From contig NZ_JANIKD010000010.1 in assembly GCF_024580955.1 (NCBI RefSeq), forward strand, positions 1-64,000: a DNA stretch of 64,000 nucleotides. Direction: 5' to 3'. The position numbers and the translations under genes were made by a program. The stretch comes from Corynebacterium sp. 122RC1 (GTDB lineage Bacteria; Actinomycetota; Actinomycetes; Mycobacteriales; Mycobacteriaceae). Below are positions 27,395 through 35,889 of this stretch, one piece after another. Below the pieces are notes generated by a model, which searched no databases, had not been told where the DNA came from, and was given only the letters and a program-made list of their open reading frames with translations. The stretch's first letter is position 1. Each line of letters opens with the position of its first letter.

Positions 27395-28013
27395 CAACCT
27401 TTTGTTGGTGTGGGACGCCCCCAACCTGGACATGGGCCTGGGTGCCATCCTGGGCGGGCGCCCAACCACCGCCTACCGCCCGCGTTTTGACGCTGTGGGT
27501 AAGTGGCTGTTGGCGCGCGCCGGCGAGCTCAGTCACCTCACGGGGGAAAAAGTGGAGGCGGAAGCAACCGTGTTCACCAACGTCACCCCAGGTGGCGCGG
27601 AGCAAATCCGGCCGTGGGTGGAGGCACTGCGCAACATCGGCTACGCAGTGTTTGCCAAGCCCAAGCTCAACGAAGAATCCGACGTTGACCCAGACATGCT
27701 GGAGCACATTCGCCAGCGCTTCGCCGCGGGTAACCTCGCGGGGCTGGTGGTAGCCAGCGCAGATGGACAGAACTTCAAGGACACCCTTGAGGAACTCGCT
27801 AAGGACGGGGTACGCGTTACCGTCCTAGGCTTCCACGAGCACGCCTCATGGGCAGTGGCCAGCGAGCAAGTGGACTTTGTGGACCTGGAAGATGTCCCAG
27901 GAGTGTTCCGCGAACCACTGCCGCGTGTGAGCCTGGATCAGCTTCCGCCGGAAGGCGCATGGCTGCAGCCGCTGCGCCCACTGACCTCCCTTTTAACCGG
28001 ACGCAGCAGTTAG
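27387..28013 (+). CDS. NYN (PIN-like) domain protein
   Basis: A 208-residue protein whose NYN domain is predicted to be a metal-dependent RNase. Acidic residues typical of the family are visible in [14 protein letters not shown] (near 6-12), [10 protein letters not shown] (near 93) and [13 protein letters not shown] (near 115). The GTG at 27387 lies just after GGAGG and overlaps the end of trmB. The pairing with trmB suggests a role in tRNA quality control, but that is inference. In mycobacteria the counterpart is Rv0207c. Confidence 0.78.
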   Translation: MSNNLLLVWDAPNLDMGLGAILGGRPTTAYRPRFDAVGKWLLARAGELSHLTGEKVEAEATVFTNVTPGGAEQIRPWVEALRNIGYAVFAKPKLNEESDVDPDMLEHIRQRFAAGNLAGLVVASADGQNFKDTLEELAKDGVRVTVLGFHEHASWAVASEQVDFVDLEDVPGVFREPLPRVSLDQLPPEGAWLQPLRPLTSLLTGRSS

Positions 28014-28033
28014 GGTGCTTGCCTCAAAGCTCA

Positions 28034-28085
28034 GGGCCGGTGCTCGGGGCCGGCGCACAGGGCCGGAGCTCGGGACCGGCGCACA
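28034..28085. repeat. 26-bp tandem duplication upstream of mmpL
   Basis: Two adjacent 26-base units (28034-28059 and 28060-28085) differ at two positions. Each starts GGGCCGG and ends CCGGCGCACA. They lie 57 bases ahead of the mmpL ATG, in the only stretch between it and the NYN gene. Confidence 0.8.
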
Positions 28086-28141
28086 CACAATAGCGCCACA
28101 CGATAGCGTGATGAACAGCATAAATAAGCAGGAGAAAAGCG

Positions 28142-30409
28142 ATGTTTTCCACATGGGGTGATTTTGCCTACCGCCACCGCAAGGTGGTCCCAGTGGTTGT
28201 GGTGGCGCTCATTTTGGCGCTGCATGTGCTGTTTGGCATGCGCCTAGCGGAGCGCATGAGCCAGGAAGGCTGGGACGACCCCGGCTCCTCCTCCACGCAG
28301 GCCGCACGCATTGAACAGGAGGTGTTTGGCCGCGATAATTCCGGTGACGTGATCCTGCTGTTCCGCAACGAGGACGGCCAACCGATTGCCAACTCCCCCG
28401 AGTTCGATGACATGCGGGCGTACCTGGTAGGGCTCCAGGAGCTCTACCCCGAGCAAATTGACTCCATCACCAGCTACTTCGACGCCCGGAACCCACGCCT
28501 GGCCGCTGAGGATGGTGCCGTAGTGTTTGCCGCGGTGGCACTCCAAGGCGACAACGAGCAAACGCTCAAAGACTTCCGCACCATCCAACCCGCGCTCTCC
28601 CCCGAGTTCAGCGGGGTGAGCGTGGAGGTTGCTGGTGCAACCGCGGTTGCCGACGCGCTCGACGCCGGCATGGCAGGAGACATCAAGCGCGCCGAGGTCT
28701 ACGCCCTCCCGGCGGTGGGCTTGCTGCTGTTGGTTGTGTTTGGCTCCGTGGTGGCGGCATTCATGCCGCTGATCGTGGGTGTGCTGTCCATCCTGGGCTC
28801 GCTGGGTGTGCTGTCCATCCTGGCGGGCTTTACTCAGGTGAATGTGTTTGCGCAGTCGGTGGTCACGCTGCTGGGTTTGGGGTTGGCCATTGACTACGGC
28901 TTGTTCATGGTGTCGCGCTTCCGCGAGGAGATGGACAACGGCCGTGAAGTACGCGAGGCCGTGCGAATCACCACCGCAACTGCCGGCAAAACGGTGGTTT
29001 TCTCCGCGGCGATGGTAGCCGTGGCACTTTCCGGGCTGTTGGTGTTCCCGCAGGCCTTCCTGAAGTCCGTGGCCTACGGTGCGATGAGCGCGGTGGGCCT
29101 GGCGGCGCTGCTTTCCGTTACCTTGCTTCCGGCAATCTTTGGCCTGCTTGGGCACAACATTGACAAGTTCTCCGTACGCCGCACCAGCCGCAAAGCCCGC
29201 ACGTTGCAAAGCACCTGGTGGTACCGCCTGCCACAGTGGGCAATGAAGCACGCCAAGCTGGTCACCCTGGGCCTGTGTGCCCTCCTCATTGGCCTTACGC
29301 TGCCGCTGGCTGGCGTGAAGTTCGGTGGCCTCAATGAGACGTACCTCCCCCCAAACAACGAGGTACGCCAAACCCAAGAGGCCTTCAACCAGGCCTTCCC
29401 TGAGTACCGTACCGAGCCGATCAAGCTGGTGGTCACCGGCGCCACCAACCAGCAGCTCGGTGAGATTTTCGCCCAGGCCAACCAGGTCACCGGCCTCAGT
29501 GGCACCTTCCGCCCCTCCACCGCAACGGTGGACGGCACCACGGTGCTTTCCGCAGGCATCACGGACCGCTCACAAAACGCCAATGTGATTGAGCAACTCC
29601 GGGCGATCTCCGTGCCTGAAGGCGTAGAAGTGTACATTGGCGGCACCCCGGCCCTGGAAGTGGAATCCATCGAGGCGCTGTTTGAAAAGCTGCCAACTAT
29701 GGCCATTTACATTGTGGTGGCCACCTTCCTGCTGATGGCGCTGGTGTTCGGCTCCGTGATTCTGCCTGCCAAGGCGGTAATCATGACTGTGCTGGGCATG
29801 GGTGCCACCATGGGTATCCTCACGCTCATGTTCGTAGATGGTGTGGGCGCCGATCTGTTCGGCTTCACCGCCGGCCCACTGATGAGCCCCGTATTGGTGC
29901 TCATCATGGCGATCGTTTACGGCCTCAGCACGGACTATGAGGTATTCCTGGTTTCGCGCATGGTGGAGGCACGTGAAAACGGCGAATCCACAGATGAGGC
30001 CATCAAGTACGGTACCGCCCACACCGGTGGCATCATCACCGCCGCGGCGCTCATCATGATTGTGGTGTGTGGTGCTTTCGGGTTCTCTGAGATCGTGATG
30101 ATGAAGTACATCGCCTTCGGCATGATCTTTGCCCTATTCTTCGACGCCACCATCATCCGCATGCTCCTCGTCCCCGCAGTCATGCACCTGCTGCGCGAAG
30201 ACAACTGGTGGGCGCCAGGATGGGTGAAGAGGGCGTCGGCATGGCTCGGTCACAATGACACCGGCAGCACGCCAGAGGGGATTTCGCTTGACGACGCCCG
30301 CCTGTCCGGCCCGGACGTTGCGGTACGCTCGGGGCGTACGGTGGAAGAGGATCACGACCTCGTACCATTCCAAGAACTTGTGCAACGGCTCGGAAAGGAA
30401 CAGCGCTAA
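28142..30409 (+). CDS. cmpL1: MmpL3-type RND transporter (CmpL1), trehalose mycolate exporter
   Basis: A 755-residue RND-superfamily transporter with the MMPL topology: one helix, an extracytoplasmic domain (about 35-180), five helices, a second outer domain (about 375-520), then five helices. The proton-relay Asp-Tyr pairs are seen in AIDYGLFMVSRFREE (near 250) and STDYEVFLVSRMVEA (near 600). It is expected to flip trehalose monocorynomycolate across the membrane. The synteny with Rv0206c (MmpL3) supports the assignment. The C-terminal tail (about 690-755) is cytoplasmic. ATG 28142 follows CAGGAGA. The following gene starts 7 bases downstream. Confidence 0.9.
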   Translation: MFSTWGDFAYRHRKVVPVVVVALILALHVLFGMRLAERMSQEGWDDPGSSSTQAARIEQEVFGRDNSGDVILLFRNEDGQPIANSPEFDDMRAYLVGLQELYPEQIDSITSYFDARNPRLAAEDGAVVFAAVALQGDNEQTLKDFRTIQPALSPEFSGVSVEVAGATAVADALDAGMAGDIKRAEVYALPAVGLLLLVVFGSVVAAFMPLIVGVLSILGSLGVLSILAGFTQVNVFAQSVVTLLGLGLAIDYGLFMVSRFREEMDNGREVREAVRITTATAGKTVVFSAAMVAVALSGLLVFPQAFLKSVAYGAMSAVGLAALLSVTLLPAIFGLLGHNIDKFSVRRTSRKARTLQSTWWYRLPQWAMKHAKLVTLGLCALLIGLTLPLAGVKFGGLNETYLPPNNEVRQTQEAFNQAFPEYRTEPIKLVVTGATNQQLGEIFAQANQVTGLSGTFRPSTATVDGTTVLSAGITDRSQNANVIEQLRAISVPEGVEVYIGGTPALEVESIEALFEKLPTMAIYIVVATFLLMALVFGSVILPAKAVIMTVLGMGATMGILTLMFVDGVGADLFGFTAGPLMSPVLVLIMAIVYGLSTDYEVFLVSRMVEARENGESTDEAIKYGTAHTGGIITAAALIMIVVCGAFGFSEIVMMKYIAFGMIFALFFDATIIRMLLVPAVMHLLREDNWWAPGWVKRASAWLGHNDTGSTPEGISLDDARLSGPDVAVRSGRTVEEDHDLVPFQELVQRLGKEQR

Positions 30410-30415
30410 GACCTG

Positions 30416-31498
30416 ATGAAGAATTGGCTTCGCTTCTTAGGCCCCCTGCTGATTCTGGCGGTGGCTGCTTTCCTCCTGCGAGACAAAATGCCCTTCCTCA
30501 ACGAAGGCTACATGGAAGTCCGCGAGGCCAATGCTTGGATCCTGCTGCTGGCTTTTGCCGCCATTGTCCTTTCCTTCTTCGCCATGGCGGAAGTAATGCG
30601 CATCCTGCTAGGCGCCGGTGGCGCCAAAGTGCCGCTCAAGGAGACCTCACGCCTGACGTTCATCTCCAACGCCTGGAGCTCCACCCTGCCGGGTGGGGCG
30701 GCGATTTCCACGGTGTACCAATTCCACACCATGCGAAATTGGGGTGTGAGCGTGCTGGTTTCCAGTTGGTTCATCGTGCTCTCCGGGGCCATCTCCACGC
30801 TGTGGTTGGTTGCCCTGGGCACCGCCGGCGTGCTGTTCCTCGGGGCGAGTTTTAGCATTTGGCCGCTACTCGGGACGGCCTTTTTGATGGTGGCGGTATC
30901 CATTGGCCTGTATGCGCTCACGAACAATCCCAAGGTGCTGATCAACGTGACGCACCTGCTGCCGCGCTGGAAGGTGCGCCTGGATGCGTCGTTACTGCAA
31001 ATGGAAGCGGTGCGCCTTACACCCAGCAGATTTGCGGTGAGCAGCGCGCTCTCCCTGGCCAACTGGCTGCTGGACATCGTGGGGCTGTGGCTGTGCATTT
31101 GGGCGGTCACCGGCATTCTCCCCTCATGGACACGCATCGGTGAAACACCCTCATTTCTGGCGATCACGCTGGCATTTGTGACAGCAAAAATTGTGGGAAC
31201 CGCGCAGGTCACCCCGGCGGGCGTGGGGCCGGTGGAGGCCGCCATGACTGCCAGCCTGGTGGCGGCAGGGCTACCCGCCTCCACCGCGTTCGGTGTGGTG
31301 CTGGTGTACCGAGTGCTCGCCTTTGTGCTGCCCACGGTGATTGGGTGGCTGGTGTACGCGGTGCATGTGATGCGCGGCGGGAATCGTTTTGACATCCACC
31401 ACCCGCAGCAATACCCGGCTGGTGTTGGGGGTGGTGTTAGTGAGGGCGCGGTTGACGACGAAAACCCAGTTGGAGAAACGAAGGAGCAGGGACAATGA
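30416..31498 (+). CDS. lysylphosphatidylglycerol synthase-like / UPF0104 membrane protein
   Basis: A 360-residue polytopic protein of the flippase-like (LPG_synthase_TM, UPF0104) family with about eight helices. Recognisable features are the TFISNAWSSTLPGGAAIS loop and the conserved QVTPAGVGPVEAAMTASLVAAGLP near 270. These proteins are suspected lipid or glycolipid translocators. It directly follows mmpL with a 6-base gap and overlaps the DUF3054 gene, so the three form one operon. A place beside MmpL3 suggests a role in mycolate or glycolipid export (inference, Rv0204c-like). Confidence 0.8.
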   Translation: MKNWLRFLGPLLILAVAAFLLRDKMPFLNEGYMEVREANAWILLLAFAAIVLSFFAMAEVMRILLGAGGAKVPLKETSRLTFISNAWSSTLPGGAAISTVYQFHTMRNWGVSVLVSSWFIVLSGAISTLWLVALGTAGVLFLGASFSIWPLLGTAFLMVAVSIGLYALTNNPKVLINVTHLLPRWKVRLDASLLQMEAVRLTPSRFAVSSALSLANWLLDIVGLWLCIWAVTGILPSWTRIGETPSFLAITLAFVTAKIVGTAQVTPAGVGPVEAAMTASLVAAGLPASTAFGVVLVYRVLAFVLPTVIGWLVYAVHVMRGGNRFDIHHPQQYPAGVGGGVSEGAVDDENPVGETKEQGQ

Positions 31499-31833
31499 AA
31501 CACTTTGTGATTGATATTTTGGCAGTGCTTGTGTTCGCCATCCTTGCGCGAATGGCGCACGGCGGGCTGGGCGTGGTGGAAGTGCTCGATACGTTCTGGC
31601 CATTCGCGGTGGGAACCGTGCTGGCTTGGGCGGTGATCCGCAACCGGCCAGAAGTGGACCTGGGCAGCGGGGTAATCGCATGGCTGTTTACCGCCGTGAC
31701 CGGCCTGGTGATTTGGGCGCTGCGCCACGCGGCAGTTCCACACTGGAGCTTCATCATTGTGGCAACGGTAATGAGCGGATTGTTGCTGGTGGGCTGGCGC
31801 GTGATCGCGAAGGTGCTGGTGCGGGGGCGGTAG
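31495..31833 (+). CDS. DUF3054 membrane protein
   Basis: A 112-residue integral membrane protein of the DUF3054 family with four helices. The family motif FAILARMAHGG is near residue 15 and WPFAVGTVLAWAVIR near 38. ATG 31495 overlaps the stop of the flippase-like gene (ATGA). Function unknown. It is the last gene before the CRISPR array. Confidence 0.82.
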   Translation: MKHFVIDILAVLVFAILARMAHGGLGVVEVLDTFWPFAVGTVLAWAVIRNRPEVDLGSGVIAWLFTAVTGLVIWALRHAAVPHWSFIIVATVMSGLLLVGWRVIAKVLVRGR

Positions 31834-32002
31834 TAAGTGGGGTGGGCCCCTTCTAACGAGTCCGAGGTTGGACGGGAAGAAAGTTCTGATGAGCTAACGA
31901 GACCCGCCCTCAGTTTCGATTTCACGCATGTGCCGACACCCGTAGTCCGATAAGCTCTTAACCACGCTCTTCTCCGCGCACGCGGGCTGGGGGCGCACGC
32001 TT
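31834..32002 (+). other. region ahead of the CRISPR array (candidate leader)
   Basis: This 169-base stretch lies between the DUF3054 stop and the first repeat. On the inferred transcription direction of the array it is the leader side. It is not notably AT-rich and I see no clear promoter in it, which fits transcription from promoters inside the repeats. No gene is visible. Confidence 0.5.
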
Positions 32003-34600
32003 GCTGGGGATCAACTCTCAAAATCCCTGATAGACTTCGCTCTAGTGGGATGTCGCCGCGTTTTCCGCTGGGGATCAACTCTCAAAATCCCTGATAGACT
32101 TCAGCCCCCGCCTGAATCAACAAGCCAGCCGCTGGGGATCAACTCTCAAAATCCCTGATAGACTTCCCCCACGAATCTGCCCACCAATATGCACGCTGGG
32201 GATCAACTCTCAAAATCCCTGATAGACTTCCTCTGGAACATCCTCGCATTGCATTGTGGCTGGGGATCAACTCTCAAAATCCCTGATAGACTTCTTTTGG
32301 TGCCACCCACGCACTATTACCCGCTGGGGATCAACTCTCAAAATCCCTGATAGACTTCGATTACCAGGAGCTTTTCGTGTGGATGGGCTGGGGATCAACT
32401 CTCAAAATCCCTGATAGACTTCCGGGCACTGCTTTTGGGCCTGCCTGGGTGCTGGGGATCAACTCTCAAAATCCCTGATAGACTTCCGAGCGCCACCAAC
32501 TGATTCACCACACAGCTGGGGATCAACTCTCAAAATCCCTGATAGACTTCCGCCGTCGCCTGCGCCTGTTCTGGGCAGGCTGGGGATCAACTCTCAAAAT
32601 CCCTGATAGACTTCGCGGCTGCGTGGTTTTGAACCTGCGCGGGCTGGGGATCAACTCTCAAAATCCCTGATAGACTTCCGAGTCTGCCTTTACCGCGCAC
32701 CGTTTCGCTGGGGATCAACTCTCAAAATCCCTGATAGACTTCTCGCCGCAGGATTTGCCCTATTTGCGGGGCTGGGGATCAACTCTCAAAATCCCTGATA
32801 GACTTCTGCGTTGAGTCTGGGTTGGTAGATGCGCAGCTGGGGATCAACTCTCAAAATCCCTGATAGACTTCGAACCGCAGCAAATCAACGGCGGAGACCG
32901 CTGGGGATCAACTCTCAAAATCCCTGATAGACTTCCCCTTGCTGCCGCAATCGCCGCCGGGTAGCTGGGGATCAACTCTCAAAATCCCTGATAGACTTCT
33001 GGTCTAGTGAGGATCTAGAAACAGTAAGCTGGGGATCAACTCTCAAAATCCCTGATAGACTTCGCGGGGGAGGCCTCCACTAACGCTGGGGGCTGGGGAT
33101 CAACTCTCAAAATCCCTGATAGACTTCCTCTTCATCGTATTTTTTCCGCTCATCAGCTGGGGATCAACTCTCAAAATCCCTGATAGACTTCGAGGCGTTC
33201 GCCGCACCTGCCAGCACGTGCTGGGGATCAACTCTCAAAATCCCTGATAGACTTCCCCCCTGACCACTAATGGTTAGGGGGTTGCTGGGGATCAACTCTC
33301 AAAATCCCTGATAGACTTCCGCCGGACCGGACAATACCTCCCACAACGCTGGGGATCAACTCTCAAAATCCCTGATAGACTTCGGCCGCGGTGTTCGTGT
33401 AATCCAGTTTCGCTGGGGATCAACTCTCAAAATCCCTGATAGACTTCGGGACGGGGATGAAGCCGGAAAAGGTTTGCTGGGGATCAACTCTCAAAATCCC
33501 TGATAGACTTCTCCATGGGGGATAGGCTCACGCAAGCCGGCTGGGGATCAACTCTCAAAATCCCTGATAGACTTCTGGATCACAGGCACCCTATTCCCCC
33601 AATGCTGGGGATCAACTCTCAAAATCCCTGATAGACTTCGCCAAACAGGCGCTTGCGTTATCGTGCTGCTGGGGATCAACTCTCAAAATCCCTGATAGAC
33701 TTCCATGCGCTCGACAAGAACAAATCCGCAAGCTGGGGATCAACTCTCAAAATCCCTGATAGACTTCTTCGCCTTAAGCTCCACGACCTGACCTCGCTGG
33801 GGATCAACTCTCAAAATCCCTGATAGACTTCAACGCAGCCTGCGCGCCAGCAGCGATCTGCTGGGGATCAACTCTCAAAATCCCTGATAGACTTCTGCAC
33901 GGTGGAGGTACCACCCAGCAAGTGCTGGGGATCAACTCTCAAAATCCCTGATAGACTTCCGTGGAGCACTTCTACACCCCGGTAGATGCTGGGGATCAAC
34001 TCTCAAAATCCCTGATAGACTTCAGCAAAACAACGGAAAAACACGGTAGTAGCTGGGGATCAACTCTCAAAATCCCTGATAGACTTCGCATGGGTAGTGG
34101 ACGTGGACGAGGAACGCTGGGGATCAACTCTCAAAATCCCTGATAGACTTCAAGCCACGGAATTAGATCCTCATTGAGGGCTGGGGATCAACTCTCAAAA
34201 TCCCTGATAGACTTCGGGTAGTTGGACGGTGGTGCCACGATGTGCTGGGGATCAACTCTCAAAATCCCTGATAGACTTCCTATTGACTTTTTCGGGCGGC
34301 GGGAATAGCTGGGGATCAACTCTCAAAATCCCTGATAGACTTCTTGTGGAGCCTGCGGAGCCTGTGCGGAGGCTGGGGATCAACTCTCAAAATCCCTGAT
34401 AGACTTCGGCGCGAACACCTAGTGAAGCTCGCGCCGCTGGGGATCAACTCTCAAAATCCCTGATAGACTTCAGGATCATCCACCCATAGCGTGCCGTCGG
34501 CTGGGGATCAACTCTCAAAATCCCTGATAGACTTCCGAGCATCCTGCAAACCCTTCTCCGCTTTGCTGGGGATCAACTCTCAAAATCCCTGATAGACTTC
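32003..34600 (+). CRISPR. type II-C CRISPR array, 41 repeats and 40 spacers
   Basis: Forty-one 36-base repeats beginning GCTGGGGATCAACTC and ending AATCCCTGATAGACTTC appear identical throughout. Spacers are 28 bases except two of 29 (32807-32835 and 34536-34564). Starts run from 32003 at a 64-base step to 34565. The repeat closely resembles the C. diphtheriae type II-C repeat as I recall it, which sets crRNA orientation as + strand; the anti-repeat on the minus strand upstream of cas9 and the hairpin at 34596-34633 agree. Each repeat ends in TGATAGACT, an extended -10-like element. No degenerate terminal repeat marks the old end. No spacer duplicates were noticed. Confidence 0.98.
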
Positions 34601-34633
34601 AGGTAGAAGCAAAAACATGCTTCTACCTGAAGT
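34596..34633 (+). terminator. hairpin terminator built on the last CRISPR repeat
   Basis: Arms ACTTCAGGTAGAAGC (34596-34610) and GCTTCTACCTGAAGT (34619-34633) pair perfectly over 15 bases around an 8-base loop. On the + strand they are followed by TTTATCAATTTATT. The left arm uses the last five bases of the final repeat. It should end the pre-crRNA transcript before it enters cas2 antisense. Confidence 0.8.
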
Positions 34634-34650
34634 TTTATCAATTTATTGCA

Positions 34651-34989
34651 TCAAAAAATCGTTAGTTGCTGGGGCTGATCCTCGTTCTGGGCTTCCTCCA
34701 TATTGGAAAAACGTATGGCACCTGACCACTGTTTGTCTCGAACGCAGACAATCCGTACATCTCCACCCGCAGGCAGATTGGCTTTGATTGATTTCGCGAG
34801 GATTGAAACCCTAGCTGACAGTGGAAGATACTGTACATAGACGCTCAACTGCGCCATTGCAAAACCCAAGTCCAGCAGGTGGTTTCTAAACTGCGTTGCT
34901 TCCCTTCGAGCCTTCTTTGAGGTAACAGGCAGATCAAACATCACGATGCACCACACGTCATCCTCACCCTTCTTCGGCAAAACCACCAC
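34651..34989 (-). CDS. cas2: Cas2 (type II-C)
   Basis: A 112-residue Cas2, the small partner that bridges Cas1 dimers during spacer acquisition. The ferredoxin-like fold begins with VWCIVMFDLPVTSKKARR; the Asp in FDLP is the family's metal-site residue. LSVYVQYLPLS and VRIVCVRDKQWSGAI follow. The GTG at 34989 lies within the 3' end of cas1 (26-base overlap). It is the last cas gene, 50 bases from the array end, and is transcribed towards the array. Confidence 0.95.
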   Translation of the reverse strand: MVVLPKKGEDDVWCIVMFDLPVTSKKARREATQFRNHLLDLGFAMAQLSVYVQYLPLSARVSILAKSIKANLPAGGDVRIVCVRDKQWSGAIRFSNMEEAQNEDQPQQLTIF

Positions 34990-35887
34990 CTGCCCACACG
35001 GGCGCTACGAGTTTAGAAAGTTCGCCCTCTACATACCGCCCCAAGTCCTGCGCGAGGTCTTGGAGCAATGTTGGAATAGTAAACCCACTATCCGTAAATG
35101 GATGTTCACCTAGTGCACCAAAATAACTCTTAGATTGCTTTGAAAGGGTTTCTCCAAAAGGAATATTGCGGAATACAATTGCGTCCACGGCCGGGCGGAA
35201 GGGCTCAATCAAATCATCCACCAGGTTATTAGGGTTTGCTCTACCTCGGTGGAAAAGGCCTATTGGAGCACATAACCCAGCTGCTGCGACAGCTCGAATG
35301 CCGTGGCCCCGCAGGATCGTATATCCATAGTCTAGAGCGCTATTCCACCCGTCGGGACTGCCCCCAGGCAGTCTTGTAAATCCAACCTCATGCCCCACAG
35401 TCTGCCAATATATCCTTGCAGCTAGGGCCTCAATGTTTGTTGAATCGCCTGAGCGCACGCTCTTTGCCAACTCAAAAAGCTTTTCAGATTGAAAGAGGAA
35501 GCCCATTTTCTCCAAATTAATCGCTTGCCCGCGCACCTTTGCCTGCACCAACGCTTTCCAGGCTTGCTTGCGCCTGGGTTCCGTTAGTGCAGCCTGAGCC
35601 CGGTGGCGTGCACCAATCCTCCCGTGTACACCATTTGGCTCTACGGCAGCTACGGGCACGGAGCGCCAATCACACACCAAGATAGCAATGTCGTATTCAC
35701 TCAGTTTTGCAATTGCCGCTCCAGAAATCTTCACCATCACGCCAACGAGAATTACCGCTATCCCAGCCAAGGGAATACGCTGATTGACGCTCCCGTCTCC
35801 GGAAGTGATCTGAATTTGACCACGTGAATAGCCGATATCTCCTTCAAACTCCAAGAAATCAAGGACACGCCAACCAACGTTTTCCAT
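34964..35887 (-). CDS. cas1: Cas1 integrase (type II-C)
   Basis: A 307-residue Cas1, the metal-dependent integrase of spacer acquisition. The N-terminal beta domain includes DIAILVCDWRSVPVAAV. The C-terminal helical domain has the catalytic pattern: Glu in ALAARIYWQTVGHEVGF (near 145-160), His in CAPIGLFHRGRANP (near 213) and acidic residues in NNLVDDLIEPFRP (near 225). It starts 3 bases after the cas9 stop and overlaps cas2, so cas9-cas1-cas2 is one operon. Confidence 0.97.
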   Translation of the reverse strand: MENVGWRVLDFLEFEGDIGYSRGQIQITSGDGSVNQRIPLAGIAVILVGVMVKISGAAIAKLSEYDIAILVCDWRSVPVAAVEPNGVHGRIGARHRAQAALTEPRRKQAWKALVQAKVRGQAINLEKMGFLFQSEKLFELAKSVRSGDSTNIEALAARIYWQTVGHEVGFTRLPGGSPDGWNSALDYGYTILRGHGIRAVAAAGLCAPIGLFHRGRANPNNLVDDLIEPFRPAVDAIVFRNIPFGETLSKQSKSYFGALGEHPFTDSGFTIPTLLQDLAQDLGRYVEGELSKLVAPVWAGGGFAEEG

Positions 35888-35889
35888 AA

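Noticed and set aside
33961-34143. 60-residue open frame inside the CRISPR array
   Set aside because: It is the translation of repeats and spacers; its repeated sequence comes from the repeats and it has no ribosome site.
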